A stretch of 64,000 nt of DNA from Stenotrophomonas sp. UBA2629 (GTDB taxonomy: Bacteria > Pseudomonadota > Gammaproteobacteria > Xanthomonadales > Xanthomonadaceae): the NCBI GenBank assembly GCA_002359895.1, contig DEOB01000010.1, positions 194,378-258,377 on the forward strand, given 5' to 3'. A program made the position numbers and the translations under genes. A model generated the notes under the pieces. The model made no database searches. It saw nothing but the letters and a program-made list of their open reading frames with translations, and was not told the origin of the DNA. Shown here piece after piece: positions 18,556 through 26,692 of this stretch (position 1 is its first letter; each line of letters begins with the position of its first letter).

Positions 18556-18636
18556 ATGAACGCAGCCCGCGCCAGCTTTTACTTTTGGTATTACTTTCCG
18601 AAGCCGCTGGCGGAGGAAGGACTGCGCTCACCCTGA
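18556..18636 (+). CDS. Aromatic amino-acid leader peptide of the DAHP synthase attenuator
   Basis: A 26-codon open frame whose core is FYFWYYF: seven consecutive Phe, Tyr and Trp codons at 18577-18597. It ends at TGA 18634-18636, 25 bases before a rho-independent terminator and 108 bases before the DAHP synthase gene. Such runs are control codons in attenuator leaders: a ribosome waiting for charged tRNA-Phe, -Tyr or -Trp stalls there. An in-frame ATG at 18547 is an alternative start; the Shine-Dalgarno is weak for both. The peptide itself is probably without function. Confidence 0.85.
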   Translation: MNAARASFYFWYYFPKPLAEEGLRSP

Positions 18637-18672
18637 AGAAACTTTCAGACGCATTCCCGAAAAGCCGCCAGC
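18568..18672 (+). promoter_or_regulatory. Attenuator switch: 1:2 and 2:3 RNA pairings
   Basis: Segment 1 GCCAGC (18571-18576) lies directly before the aromatic codons and pairs with GCTGGC in segment 2 (18606-18611). Segment 2 GCTGGCGG (18606-18613) pairs perfectly over 8 bases with segment 3 CCGCCAGC (18665-18672), which is the left arm of the terminator. A ribosome stalled on the aromatic codons covers segment 1, freeing segment 2 to hold segment 3, so transcription continues. A ribosome reaching the stop lets the terminator form. The pairings are seen directly; the mechanism is the standard model. Confidence 0.8.
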
Positions 18673-18692
18673 ACACCTGGCGGCTTTTTTTT
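18661..18692 (+). terminator. Attenuator terminator before DAHP synthase gene
   Basis: Stem AAGCCGCCAG (18662-18671) with CTGGCGGCTT (18677-18686), loop CACAC, followed by T to 18692. It lies between the leader peptide and the structural gene, so it must be conditional. Confidence 0.93.
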
Positions 18693-18744
18693 ATGCCGCC
18701 ACTGCTGGGGCAAACCCTTCACGTTTTGAACTGGAGTCCCTGCA

Positions 18745-19818
18745 ATGCCCCCCCACACCGATGATCTGCGTATCCACAAGCTCGAACCGTTGACCCCGCC
18801 AGCGCAGTTGCTGTCCTTGTTGCCCTGTGACGAAGAAGCCTCGCAGACCGTTGCCGATGCACGTGCCTCGCTGCACCGCATCCTGCATGGTGAAGATGAC
18901 CGCCTTGCGGTGGTGGTCGGCCCATGTTCCATCCATGACCCGGTCGCGGCGATGGAATACGCCCAGCGCCTGCGCCCATTACGCGATGCGCTCGGCGGCG
19001 AATTGGAAATCGTGATGCGCGTTTACTTTGAGAAGCCGCGCACCACCGTGGGTTGGAAAGGCCTGATCAATGATCCGGACCTGGACGGCAGCTTCAACAT
19101 CAACAAGGGCCTGCGCGTGGCGCGTGGTCTGCTGCGTGACATCAACCGCTTGGGCCTGCCGGCCGGCGTGGAATTCCTGGACGTTATCTCGCCGCAGTAC
19201 ATCGCCGACCTGGTCGCCTGGGGCGCCATCGGTGCCCGTACCACCGAGAGCCAGGTGCATCGCGAACTCGCCTCCGGGCTGTCCTGCCCGGTGGGCTTCA
19301 AGAACGGCACCACCGGTGATGTGAAGATTGCCGCCGACGCCGTGGGCGCGGCCTCGCATCCACATCACTTCCTGTCGGTGACCAAGGAAGGCGGCACCGC
19401 CATCGTTGCCACCCGTGGCAACCCGGATTGTCACGTGATCCTGCGCGGCGGCAAGGCGCCCAACTTTGACGCAGCCAGCGTGCAGGCAGCCAGTGACGTA
19501 GTGGAAAAGTCGAAGCTACCGGCACGTCTGATGATCGACGCCAGCCACGCCAACAGCAGTAAAAATCCCGAGAACCAGCCCAAGGTCATTGACGATGTCG
19601 CCAACCAGCTGCGCGCCGGTGAGCGGCGGGTCGTGGGTGTGATGATCGAAAGTCACCTGGTGGCCGGCCGTCAGGAGCTGGTCGAAGGCCAGCCGCTGGT
19701 CTACGGGCAGAGCATCACCGACGGCTGTATTGATTGGGACAGCACCGTGCAGGTGCTGGAGCGGCTGGCTGAAGCGGTGCGTGAACGCCGCCGCCGTCCG
19801 CTGGAAGCTGCTGCCTGA
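18745..19818 (+). CDS. aroG: 3-deoxy-D-arabino-heptulosonate 7-phosphate synthase (class I, AroG/F/H type)
   Basis: DAHP synthase joins phosphoenolpyruvate and erythrose 4-phosphate, the first step toward Phe, Tyr and Trp. At 357 residues it has the length of E. coli AroG, AroF and AroH. Conserved segments include VVVGPCSIHDP, MRVYFEKPRTTVGWKGLIND, LSCPVGFKNGT, HHFLSVTKEG, ILRGGKAPN and MIDASHANSSKNP, with the metal-binding Cys, His, Glu and Asp. Which amino acid inhibits the enzyme cannot be told from sequence alone. GGAG precedes the ATG. Expression is controlled by the upstream aromatic attenuator. Confidence 0.96.
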   Translation: MPPHTDDLRIHKLEPLTPPAQLLSLLPCDEEASQTVADARASLHRILHGEDDRLAVVVGPCSIHDPVAAMEYAQRLRPLRDALGGELEIVMRVYFEKPRTTVGWKGLINDPDLDGSFNINKGLRVARGLLRDINRLGLPAGVEFLDVISPQYIADLVAWGAIGARTTESQVHRELASGLSCPVGFKNGTTGDVKIAADAVGAASHPHHFLSVTKEGGTAIVATRGNPDCHVILRGGKAPNFDAASVQAASDVVEKSKLPARLMIDASHANSSKNPENQPKVIDDVANQLRAGERRVVGVMIESHLVAGRQELVEGQPLVYGQSITDGCIDWDSTVQVLERLAEAVRERRRRPLEAAA

Positions 19819-19969
19819 GCGAATGCGTGACAGTTTTACTGGCGTGCGGTGGTTTGTCCAAGTAGTTTACGCGGCGGGGGCCTGTGCCCCCGCCTGCTGT
19901 GGCGATAGGGGATTGCGTGTTACCCGGCAGGAAGCCAATCAAAATCACCGTACCAAGGAGAAGGAAGTG

Positions 19970-20416
19970 ATGCGTACCCGTATTTGCACCATGGCGTTGG
20001 CACTGATGCTGGCCCCGACGATGGCATTTGCCGCCAAAAAGCCGGTTGTTGATTCGGGCAGCGGTTGCCTGCAGAACCTTTCGGTGGCCGGTGGTTTCAC
20101 CAGCGGCAAGCAGTTCCTGGCTTCCACCGAGCATGAAGGTATCAGCTACGCCGATGCGTTCGCCAAGACCGTGGCCGCGATCGAGGCAGAGGGCATGGTC
20201 GGCATCTATCCGAACGAGGCCACCGGCTATATCGCGGCGGAAAACCCGGTGCGCGGTGGCGGCGGCTCGACGGTGCCGCTGCGGACCACGGTGCGTCGCC
20301 AGGACGGTGGTGCGGTGCGTGTGGAAGTGCGCTTCAGCATCAAGGGCGGGCAGATGACTTCCAACAAGGCCGTCGGTGAAGGCCTGTGCAAGATCGCCGA
20401 CGCTGCCAGCCTGTAA
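19970..20416 (+). CDS. Hypothetical exported protein
   Basis: A 148-residue protein I do not recognise. It has a clean signal peptide (basic start, hydrophobic [14 protein letters not shown], cleavage after AFA). The mature part of about 125 residues has two Cys (GSGCLQN near its start and GLCKIAD near its end) that could be a disulfide. It is probably periplasmic. The ATG follows AAGGAGAAGGAAG, a strong ribosome-binding site. A GC-rich hairpin (19873-19894) separates it from the DAHP synthase gene, and the next gene begins 19 bases after it. Confidence 0.8.
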   Translation: MRTRICTMALALMLAPTMAFAAKKPVVDSGSGCLQNLSVAGGFTSGKQFLASTEHEGISYADAFAKTVAAIEAEGMVGIYPNEATGYIAAENPVRGGGGSTVPLRTTVRRQDGGAVRVEVRFSIKGGQMTSNKAVGEGLCKIADAASL

Positions 20417-20435
20417 TCACCGGCGTGGAGTTGGC

Positions 20436-20696
20436 ATGAGCGCTGCAAGCTGGTTTCTGTATCTGCTCGAATGCAGCGACGGCAGCTATTACGCAGGAAT
20501 CAGCACCGACGTGGAAGCACGTTTCCGGGTGCATCTCAGCGGCAAGGGCGCGCGTTACACCCGCGCGCATCCGCCGCTGCGCATCCTGGCGCAGCGCGCC
20601 TACGCTGATCGTTCCACGGCCTCGCGTGCCGAGTGGGAGCTGAAAAAGCTCCCGCGCGGCCGCAAGCAGGCATGGCTGGAACGGCAGGAAGATTGA
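20436..20696 (+). CDS. GIY-YIG domain protein, UPF0213/YhbQ family
   Basis: An 86-residue single-domain GIY-YIG nuclease-like protein. The two motif strands are [18 protein letters not shown], with the usual Tyr pair, and the following helix carries [19 protein letters not shown]. The conserved Arg and the late Glu ([10 protein letters not shown]) are present, so a catalytic centre is possible. YhbQ-type proteins are linked with DNA processing. The start at 20436 has GTGGAG upstream. Confidence 0.92.
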   Translation: MSAASWFLYLLECSDGSYYAGISTDVEARFRVHLSGKGARYTRAHPPLRILAQRAYADRSTASRAEWELKKLPRGRKQAWLERQED

Positions 20697-20826
20697 GGTA
20701 AAGTCTGGCCCGTAGCCGCGGTGAATTGCGGCTTCATCCGTCCGGGTATCCGGGCTCACAGCCTTGCATGTGGTTGTGCTACCAGCGTGACCGCATGCCG
20801 GCATCATCCTCATGAGGGGAATCGTG

Positions 20827-21165
20827 ATGGCGGGTTGGTATGAGTTGGACAAGAGCAGTGACGGCCAGTTTTATTTCGTACTCAAGGCGGGCAATGGGGA
20901 GGTGATCCTCACCAGCGAGCGTTACACCACACGGCCTGCTGCGGAAAACGGCATTGCCTCGGTGCAGAAGAACAGCCCGGATGAAGCGCGTTACGAGCGC
21001 AAGACCAGTAGCGACAAGCGCGAATATTTCAATTTGAAGGCGGCCAACCATCAGGTGATCGGCACCAGCCAGATCTACGCCTCGCAGGCCGCGCGAGAAG
21101 CCGGCATTGCCAGCGTCAAGGCCAACGGCCCCAATACCACCGTCAAGGATAAAACCGGCAACTGA
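20827..21165 (+). CDS. yegP: YegP family protein (two DUF1508 repeats)
   Basis: A 112-residue protein made of two tandem DUF1508 repeats: GQFYFVLKAGNGEVILTSE in the first and REYFNLKAANHQVIGTSQ in the second. Each is followed by a helix with Ala-Ala-x-x-Gly-Ile-Ala-Ser. The function of this small, widespread family is not established. A strong GAGGGGA site precedes the ATG at 20827. Confidence 0.93.
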   Translation: MAGWYELDKSSDGQFYFVLKAGNGEVILTSERYTTRPAAENGIASVQKNSPDEARYERKTSSDKREYFNLKAANHQVIGTSQIYASQAAREAGIASVKANGPNTTVKDKTGN

Positions 21166-21321
21166 GCCGGGCGTGTTGTTGCGCAAACCTCTCTCCGCTA
21201 CGGGGAGAGGTACTGCGTCGGGGGCGCTGCTCCTTGTGCATGAATCTCGGCCGCAGCCATCTCCTCCATCTCCTCCATCCCCCGGTTCGCGCAAGGGCGC
21301 GGCATCAACGGATCAAGCCAC

Positions 21322-21885
21322 ATGCCATTGCTTCTCGCGCTGCCCTTGGCCCTGCTGGTGTTTCTGGCGATCCTGTTGATGCTGCTGCCGCTCTCGTTGT
21401 GGCAGCGCCTGCGCAGTAGTGGGGCGCGACGTCAGGCGCGGCCGTGGCTGATCACGTTCAATTTCTGGGGCACGCTGGTGTCCACCGGCTTGTTCGTGCT
21501 CTTTGTCACCGTTGCCGGCTTCTGGTGGCAGGGGGCGTGGGCCTATGCCGCGTTGGGCTGGTGCGGCGGGCTTGCGCTGGGCGTGCTGGGCTATGCGCTG
21601 ACCCGGTTTGAGGCCGGCCCGGAAACATTGTTCTACAAACCCAACCTATGGCTGGTGCTGGGCCTGACGTTGATGATTCTGGTACGCGTGACCGCCGGCC
21701 TGGTGCAGGGCTGGCAGGCCTCGATCAACGGCGTGCCATGGCCGCAGACCGGTTGGCTCAGTCATGCGGGCCTGCTGGCGATGGCCGCCGTTCTGCTGGG
21801 CTACGCTGGCATGTACGCACTGTTGCTGCGGCGCCGGGTACGCCGACACAACCGCTATCGCGGTTATGACCGCAGCACGCGCTGA
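21322..21885 (+). CDS. Hypothetical integral membrane protein
   Basis: A 187-residue membrane protein I do not recognise. About five hydrophobic segments are visible: residues 3-25, 48-68, 75-95, 110-130 and 145-167. The C terminus is strongly basic (RRRVRRHNRYRGYD) and presumably cytoplasmic. The upstream 156-base gap contains a hairpin, CCTCTCTCCG (21188-21197), loop CTA, CGGGGAGAGG (21201-21210), of a kind common between genes in this family of bacteria. Confidence 0.75.
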   Translation: MPLLLALPLALLVFLAILLMLLPLSLWQRLRSSGARRQARPWLITFNFWGTLVSTGLFVLFVTVAGFWWQGAWAYAALGWCGGLALGVLGYALTRFEAGPETLFYKPNLWLVLGLTLMILVRVTAGLVQGWQASINGVPWPQTGWLSHAGLLAMAAVLLGYAGMYALLLRRRVRRHNRYRGYDRSTR

Positions 21886-22058
21886 GCGTTGGAGCAGCCC
21901 GGGCAGTGGCATGGAAGGCTACAGCGGCGAAATATCTGATTTTCAGTCATGTCAGGGCATTGAACACCGGGAATGGTCGGCGCCTGCATGCCACGCCCGA
22001 TGTGGCGACAGCGCCGAGCAGTCAGTACGCTGGCATAACGCTTCACGAGGGTCGAGCG

Positions 22059-22820
22059 ATGGGTTTGTTGAGTTTTTTGGGGCGGCACCTGGCTCATTTT
22101 CTCGCGCAACCGCGCAGCCATCAGGCACGGCCGTGCACCAGTGACCCCGCGTTGCTGGTGCATTCGCTGCGGCGCGGGGATGTGTTGTTGGTCGAGGGCA
22201 ACAGCCGCTTTTCCACCGCGATCAAATACCTCAGCCAGTCCACCTGGTCGCACGCGGCGTTGTATATCGGCGAGGAGCCATTGGTGGAAGGCGCCAAGCC
22301 GCAGCCGATGATGATTGACGTGGATGTCGAGGACGGCGTGCGCCGGGTGCCGCTCAGCGAGTTTGCACATCAGCACACCCGCATCTGCCGACCGCAGGGT
22401 CTGTCGCCGGCGGTGGTGGATCAGCTGGTGGGCTTCATGCGTGCGCGCATCGGCTACAGCTACGACCTGAAGAACGTGTTTGATCTGGCCCGTTATCTGG
22501 TCCGGCAACCGCCGGTGCCCGGGCATATGCGGCGGCGCCTGATCGCGCTGGGCAGTGGCGAACCGACCAAGGCGATCTGTTCGACGTTGTTGGCGCAGGC
22601 GTTCGAGTCGATCCGCTACCCGATCCTGCCCGAGATCGAGACGGTTTCCTCGCATGCCGGTGCCCGCGAGCAGCGCCAGGAGATCCTGCATATCCGCAAC
22701 TACAGCCTGTATACCCCCCGCGATTTCGACGTCTCCCCGTTCTTCGACATCGTCAAGCCACGGCTGCAGAGCGATTTCGACTATCTGGCCCTGCAATGGA
22801 GTGACGATGGCAGCCCGTGA
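22059..22820 (+). CDS. YiiX/YebB-like NlpC/P60-family cysteine hydrolase
   Basis: A 253-residue protein of the permuted NlpC/P60 superfamily. In this permuted group the His comes first (STWSHAALYIGEE, about residues 65-77), then the catalytic Cys (KAICSTLLAQAFE). A conserved RRGDVLLVEG start and YSYDLKNVFDLARYL fit YiiX/YebB relatives. Such enzymes cut amide bonds in cell-wall peptides or lipids. No signal peptide is visible, so it is probably cytoplasmic or membrane-associated. The start at 22059 has CGAGGG upstream. Confidence 0.82.
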   Translation: MGLLSFLGRHLAHFLAQPRSHQARPCTSDPALLVHSLRRGDVLLVEGNSRFSTAIKYLSQSTWSHAALYIGEEPLVEGAKPQPMMIDVDVEDGVRRVPLSEFAHQHTRICRPQGLSPAVVDQLVGFMRARIGYSYDLKNVFDLARYLVRQPPVPGHMRRRLIALGSGEPTKAICSTLLAQAFESIRYPILPEIETVSSHAGAREQRQEILHIRNYSLYTPRDFDVSPFFDIVKPRLQSDFDYLALQWSDDGSP

Positions 22821-22975
22821 GGTGCTGTTTGAGGGAAGAAAACGGCCAAATCGGGCGTCGTTTGCGCAAAAGGCGGGTTTCCCGCTGCCAAGACGGCCGA
22901 AATCGTAGCCCAACTGCATTGCATGCGCTTTGTTCTCGGCAAAGACTCAAGGCCTTGATATGGGAAGCCGGATAT

Positions 22976-23010
22976 GAAAACAGGCACGGATCGCGAACGA
23001 TCCGTGCCTG
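22976..23010 (-). terminator. Rho-independent terminator of ompW
   Basis: A 13-base perfect stem (22981-22993 with 22998-23010, loop CGAA) lies 33 bases after the ompW stop codon. On the minus strand it is followed by TTTTCATAT. Confidence 0.85.
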
Positions 23011-23043
23011 TCCAGGTGGCGCTTCAGTGCGTTGTCGCAGCGA

Positions 23044-23682
23044 TCAGAAACGTGCGCCGATGCCGAAGCCAACGGTCCACGGATCCAGCTTCAACTCACC
23101 GGCGTTGCTGCCGGCCACGCGAAGGTCGGGGCGTGCATGCATGTAGCGTGCGTCAGCGCGGGCAAACCAGGTGGAGTTGATGTTCATGTCCACACCCACG
23201 GTGCCGATCGCGCCCTTGGCGGTTTCAACACCGACATGGGTGCCGCTGTCGCTCAGGCCGTCGATTTTTTCGTTGCTGAAGTTGGACTCGTAATAGCCCA
23301 GACCAACGAACGGACGGAACGTGTTGTCGGCCGCGCCGAAGTGGTACTGCGCGCTCAGTGCAATCGGCTGCTGCTCGACCGTACCGGCCTTGGCACCACC
23401 AGCGGTGCGCACGCGGTGATCGAACTTGTCCACTGCGCCCCACAGTTCAACGGCGATGTTGTCGTTGAAGTAGTAGCTGGCGCTGATGGTCGGCGCCGGG
23501 CCGCCATCGAGCTTGTCGATGCCATTGATCGGGTCGCTCTTGGGCTGCAGCAGCGTGATGCCGCCAACCACGGCGAAGTGCTTGCCTGAAGCGGTGTCAT
23601 TGCTGGCGTCCTGCGCGAACGCAGTGGACGACAGTGCAAGTGCACCAAGGGTGGCAAGGCTCAGAATTTTGATCGAACGCAT
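23044..23682 (-). CDS. ompW: Outer-membrane protein OmpW
   Basis: A 212-residue eight-stranded barrel of the OmpW family, in the outer membrane. It has a signal peptide (LATLGALALSSTAFAQ) and the family features FAVVGGITLLQPKSDP, PTISASYYFNDNIAVELW, FRPFVGLGYYESNFS, and a C-terminal aromatic strand ending in GARF. OmpW proteins are small channels for hydrophobic compounds and are often induced by stress or iron and oxygen changes. The start at 23682 is preceded by GAGGAGT; the open frame continues 39 codons upstream without similarity. Confidence 0.93.
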   Translation of the reverse strand: MRSIKILSLATLGALALSSTAFAQDASNDTASGKHFAVVGGITLLQPKSDPINGIDKLDGGPAPTISASYYFNDNIAVELWGAVDKFDHRVRTAGGAKAGTVEQQPIALSAQYHFGAADNTFRPFVGLGYYESNFSNEKIDGLSDSGTHVGVETAKGAIGTVGVDMNINSTWFARADARYMHARPDLRVAGSNAGELKLDPWTVGFGIGARF

Positions 23683-23882
23683 AACAGACTCCTCAGTCTC
23701 TTTATCGGGACTAATGTTGTTGTCCAGGCCCTCGTTGCGGGGCATGCAGACCGTAGCGATGTGAAGATGAATCGCGTTGTACGCAGTGTTTTTTTGCAAA
23801 GTTGGCGTTCAGGAAAAATTGAGAGCAATCCCATGTTCAAGAGAAAAACTGGAAGGAATCTGTCGTCGATGGAGTGGTGCAG

Positions 23883-24419
23883 ATGAAGGACGTGCACGTG
23901 TTGCAAGGCTTGCCTGCACAAGTGAATAAACACTGTCGTGTGCTGGTGTTGGGGTCGATGCCCGGCGCAGTGTCGTTGCAGGAGGCGCGCTACTACGCAC
24001 ATCCGCGCAATCGTTTCTGGCCGGTGATGGCAGCACTGTGCGGTTTTGATGCGACGCTGGATTACACGCAACGCATGCAGCAGTTGCAGCGCGCAGGTGT
24101 CGGCGTGTGGGATGTGATTGGGCAGTGCCAACGTAGCGGCAGCCTCGACGCGTCAATCGCGCGCGGCAGCGAAGTCGCCAATCCTTTGCCAGCACTGATT
24201 TCCAGCCTGCCGGCATTGCAGACCATCGCCTGCAATGGTGGAGCAGCACATGCCGCGTTCCTGCGTTGGGTGCAACCGGCTTTGCCGGCTGTGGCGGTTG
24301 CGCTGCCGGTGCTGGCATTGCCATCCACCAGCCCGGCAAATGCAGCGTGGTCATTGCCGCGTCTGCTGCAGGTCTGGGGCCAACTGCGGCCGTGGCTGCA
24401 CACGACGCAATCGCCCTGA
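23883..24419 (+). CDS. DNA-deoxyinosine glycosylase (UDG superfamily)
   Basis: A 178-residue base-excision repair protein of the uracil-DNA glycosylase superfamily, hypoxanthine-DNA glycosylase type. Motif 1 is RVLVLGSMPGAVSL, followed by YYAHPRNRFWPVM, in which the Asn is the usual catalytic residue of that group. Motif 2 is represented by LPSTSPANAAWS near the C terminus. It would remove hypoxanthine, the deamination product of adenine. ATG at 23883 is chosen because GGAG is correctly spaced. It is divergent from ompW. Confidence 0.88.
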   Translation: MKDVHVLQGLPAQVNKHCRVLVLGSMPGAVSLQEARYYAHPRNRFWPVMAALCGFDATLDYTQRMQQLQRAGVGVWDVIGQCQRSGSLDASIARGSEVANPLPALISSLPALQTIACNGGAAHAAFLRWVQPALPAVAVALPVLALPSTSPANAAWSLPRLLQVWGQLRPWLHTTQSP

Positions 24420-24630
24420 ACAGGTGGCTGAGAAGGGCTGGCCGGGCAGGACATGGGAGACAGGCGAGCGGCCAGCGATCGACTATCCGGACATGGCCAA
24501 GCCGGCGCCGGGGCGGAAGTGACCTGCCACTGACCGGAGACATACGCTGGCGAATTCAGCCGTAGCGGTTGGCGCTGCGGCTCGGGGACGCCACAATAGA
24601 GGATTCCCTCACTGTTGCTGGAGTAGTTTC

Positions 24631-26019
24631 ATGGCCGAAATCAAGGAAGCACTTGTCCCCGATATCGGTGACTACAGCGACATTCCCGTGATCGAAGTGC
24701 TGGTCGCCGTGGGCGATACGGTCAAGAAGGACCAGGGCCTGGTCACGCTGGAATCGGATAAAGCCACCATGGAGGTGCCGTCGTCGGTGTCTGGCGTGGT
24801 CAAGGAAATCAAGGTCAAGGTGGGCGACAACCTGTCCGAGGGCAAGGTTGTGGCGCTGATCGAGGTGGCCGAAGAGGCCGCTCAGCCCGCCGCAGCCGCC
24901 CCGGCAGCTCCGGCAGCTCCGGCTACCGCTGCCGCTCCGGCCAAGGTTGAAGCCGCTGCCGAGACCGGCACCAAGGTTGAGCCGGTGGCCGTGGCCCCGG
25001 TGGCTGACAAGCTCGCCCAGCGCGAAACCCAGCAGCAGGCCGCAGCCCCGACCAGCCCGCCGGTGCAGTTCAATGCAGAAGGCGTGCTGCCGTCCAAGGT
25101 GCCGTACGCCAGCCCGGCGGTGCGTGTGTTCGCCCGCGAGCTGGGCGTGGATCTGGGCCAGGTGTCGGGCACTGAAAAGAGTGGCCGCATCACCAAGGAC
25201 GACGTGCAGAAGTTCGTCAAGGGCGTGCTGTCCGGTGGCGTCGCGGTTGCCGGCGCTGCGCCGGTGGCTGGCGGTGGTGGCCTGAACCTGCTGCCGTGGC
25301 CGAAGGTGGACTTCAGCAAGTTCGGCGAAACCGAAGTGCAGCCCCTGTCGCGCATCAAGAAGATCTCCGGTGCCAACCTGGCCCGCAACTGGGCGATGAT
25401 TCCGCACGTCACCCAGTTCGAGCAGGCTGACATCACCGAGCTGGAAGCACTGCGCGTGGCGCTGAACAAGGAAAACGAGAAGGCCGGCATCAAGCTGACC
25501 ATGCTTGCCTTCCTGATCAAGGCCAGCGCATCGGCACTGAAGAAGTTCCCCGAGTTCAACGCATCGCTGGATGCGGCCGGTGAAAACCTCACGTTGAAGA
25601 AGTATTTCAACATCGGTTTTGCCGCCGACACGCCGAGCGGGCTGGTGGTGCCGGTAATCCGCGATGTCGACAAGAAGGGCGTGGTGCAGATTGCGCAGGA
25701 AACCACCGAGCTGGCCAAGAAGGCGCGTGACGGCAAGCTGGGCCCGGCCGACATGAGCGGCGGTTGCTTCTCGATCAGCTCGCTGGGCGGCATTGGCGGT
25801 ACCGCCTTCACGCCCATCGTGAATGCGCCGGAAGTGGCGATTCTTGGCGTGTCCAAGTCGTCGATCCAGCCGGTCTGGAACGGCAAGGAGTTCGCACCCA
25901 AGCTGATGCTGCCGCTGTCGCTGAGCTACGACCATCGCGTCATCGACGGCGCCCTGGCCGCACGCTTCACCACGTACCTGTCGCAGGTGCTGGCTGACAT
26001 GCGACGCGTCCTGCTGTGA
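24631..26019 (+). CDS. aceF: Pyruvate dehydrogenase E2, dihydrolipoyllysine acetyltransferase
   Basis: The acetyltransferase core of the pyruvate dehydrogenase complex, 462 residues. One N-terminal lipoyl domain has Lys44 in LESDKATMEV. An Ala- and Pro-rich hinge (about residues 85-130) follows, then the subunit-binding domain (ASPAVRVFARELGVDLGQV) and the catalytic domain, ending in SYDHRVIDGALAARF with the active His near residue 435. With only one lipoyl domain it is shorter than E. coli AceF, which has three. The E1 gene is not in the window. Its stop overlaps the start of the next gene. Confidence 0.96.
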   Translation: MAEIKEALVPDIGDYSDIPVIEVLVAVGDTVKKDQGLVTLESDKATMEVPSSVSGVVKEIKVKVGDNLSEGKVVALIEVAEEAAQPAAAAPAAPAAPATAAAPAKVEAAAETGTKVEPVAVAPVADKLAQRETQQQAAAPTSPPVQFNAEGVLPSKVPYASPAVRVFARELGVDLGQVSGTEKSGRITKDDVQKFVKGVLSGGVAVAGAAPVAGGGGLNLLPWPKVDFSKFGETEVQPLSRIKKISGANLARNWAMIPHVTQFEQADITELEALRVALNKENEKAGIKLTMLAFLIKASASALKKFPEFNASLDAAGENLTLKKYFNIGFAADTPSGLVVPVIRDVDKKGVVQIAQETTELAKKARDGKLGPADMSGGCFSISSLGGIGGTAFTPIVNAPEVAILGVSKSSIQPVWNGKEFAPKLMLPLSLSYDHRVIDGALAARFTTYLSQVLADMRRVLL

Positions 26020-26675
26020 CATCCAACGTGCCCAAGCGCGCGCTGTTGACGGCATTGCTTGTCGCGCTTACCGCACCTGCACTGGCCGCGAGCCAGTGTG
26101 GGCCGGTGGTCGGTGAAGGCTGGCCGCCGGCGGTGGGCAACTACGGGCAGGCTGCCTCGCAATTGTTGGGCGGTCAGGCCGAAGACGAGCTGTCGTTGCT
26201 GGTGTTGCCGGCGCGCGGTGAGGAATCGCAGGTGCTGCTGCGCCGTGATGTCACCAGCGGTGAATGGACGGTGCTGGCCGGGATGGCGGAAAAGCGCATC
26301 TACAGCTGGAACAGCGGCGCCAGCCGGGCAGGGGTGAACCTGCGCCTGGAGCAGAGCCCGTCGTTCGCACAGGCGCCGGTGCCGGATGCATTGGCGCAGC
26401 GCCTGATGGGCGTGTGGGCCCAGGCGCTGTCCACGTCGGAAGTGGCGGCGCGTGCGCCGGTCACCGAAGGCGAGGTGGTTTCCTTCACCCTCAATGGCGA
26501 GCGTTACAGCGGCTTGCGCCCGGGGTGCGGGCAGTTGGAAGCGTTGCTGGAACAGGCCGCGCTGCTGACCGAGTTGGCACACAGCAAAGACAAAAAGTAC
26601 GAGAAGCGCTACGAGGCCATCGCACGCGCGCTCGACAAGATGCACAACCGGTTCTACGGCGAAGACGCCGGCTGA
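26016..26675 (+). CDS. Hypothetical exported protein between pyruvate dehydrogenase genes
   Basis: A 219-residue protein I do not recognise. The GTG start at 26016 overlaps the aceF stop (GTGA), with a second GTG four codons later as an alternative. A signal peptide is visible (KRALLTALLVALTAPALAAS). The mature part has two Cys (SQCGPVV and RPGCGQL) and a charged helical C-terminal part rich in Lys and Glu. It should be periplasmic, although both neighbours encode cytoplasmic enzymes. Strict overlap with aceF and 17 bases to the E3 gene show that it is part of the operon. Confidence 0.8.
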   Translation: MTSNVPKRALLTALLVALTAPALAASQCGPVVGEGWPPAVGNYGQAASQLLGGQAEDELSLLVLPARGEESQVLLRRDVTSGEWTVLAGMAEKRIYSWNSGASRAGVNLRLEQSPSFAQAPVPDALAQRLMGVWAQALSTSEVAARAPVTEGEVVSFTLNGERYSGLRPGCGQLEALLEQAALLTELAHSKDKKYEKRYEAIARALDKMHNRFYGEDAG

Positions 26676-26692
26676 ACCCACTGGAGAAAACA

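Noticed and set aside
20715..20760. GTAG followed by GCCGC...GCGGC before yegP, resembling a SMAG repeat
   Set aside because: The stem is only about five bases with a long loop and the 3' side does not match the layout seen at 36931.
21188..21210. Hairpin CCTCTCTCCG-CTA-CGGGGAGAGG before a membrane protein gene
   Set aside because: Not called as a terminator because there is no T-run, and not called as a named repeat because only one copy was seen; mentioned in the neighbouring gene entry.
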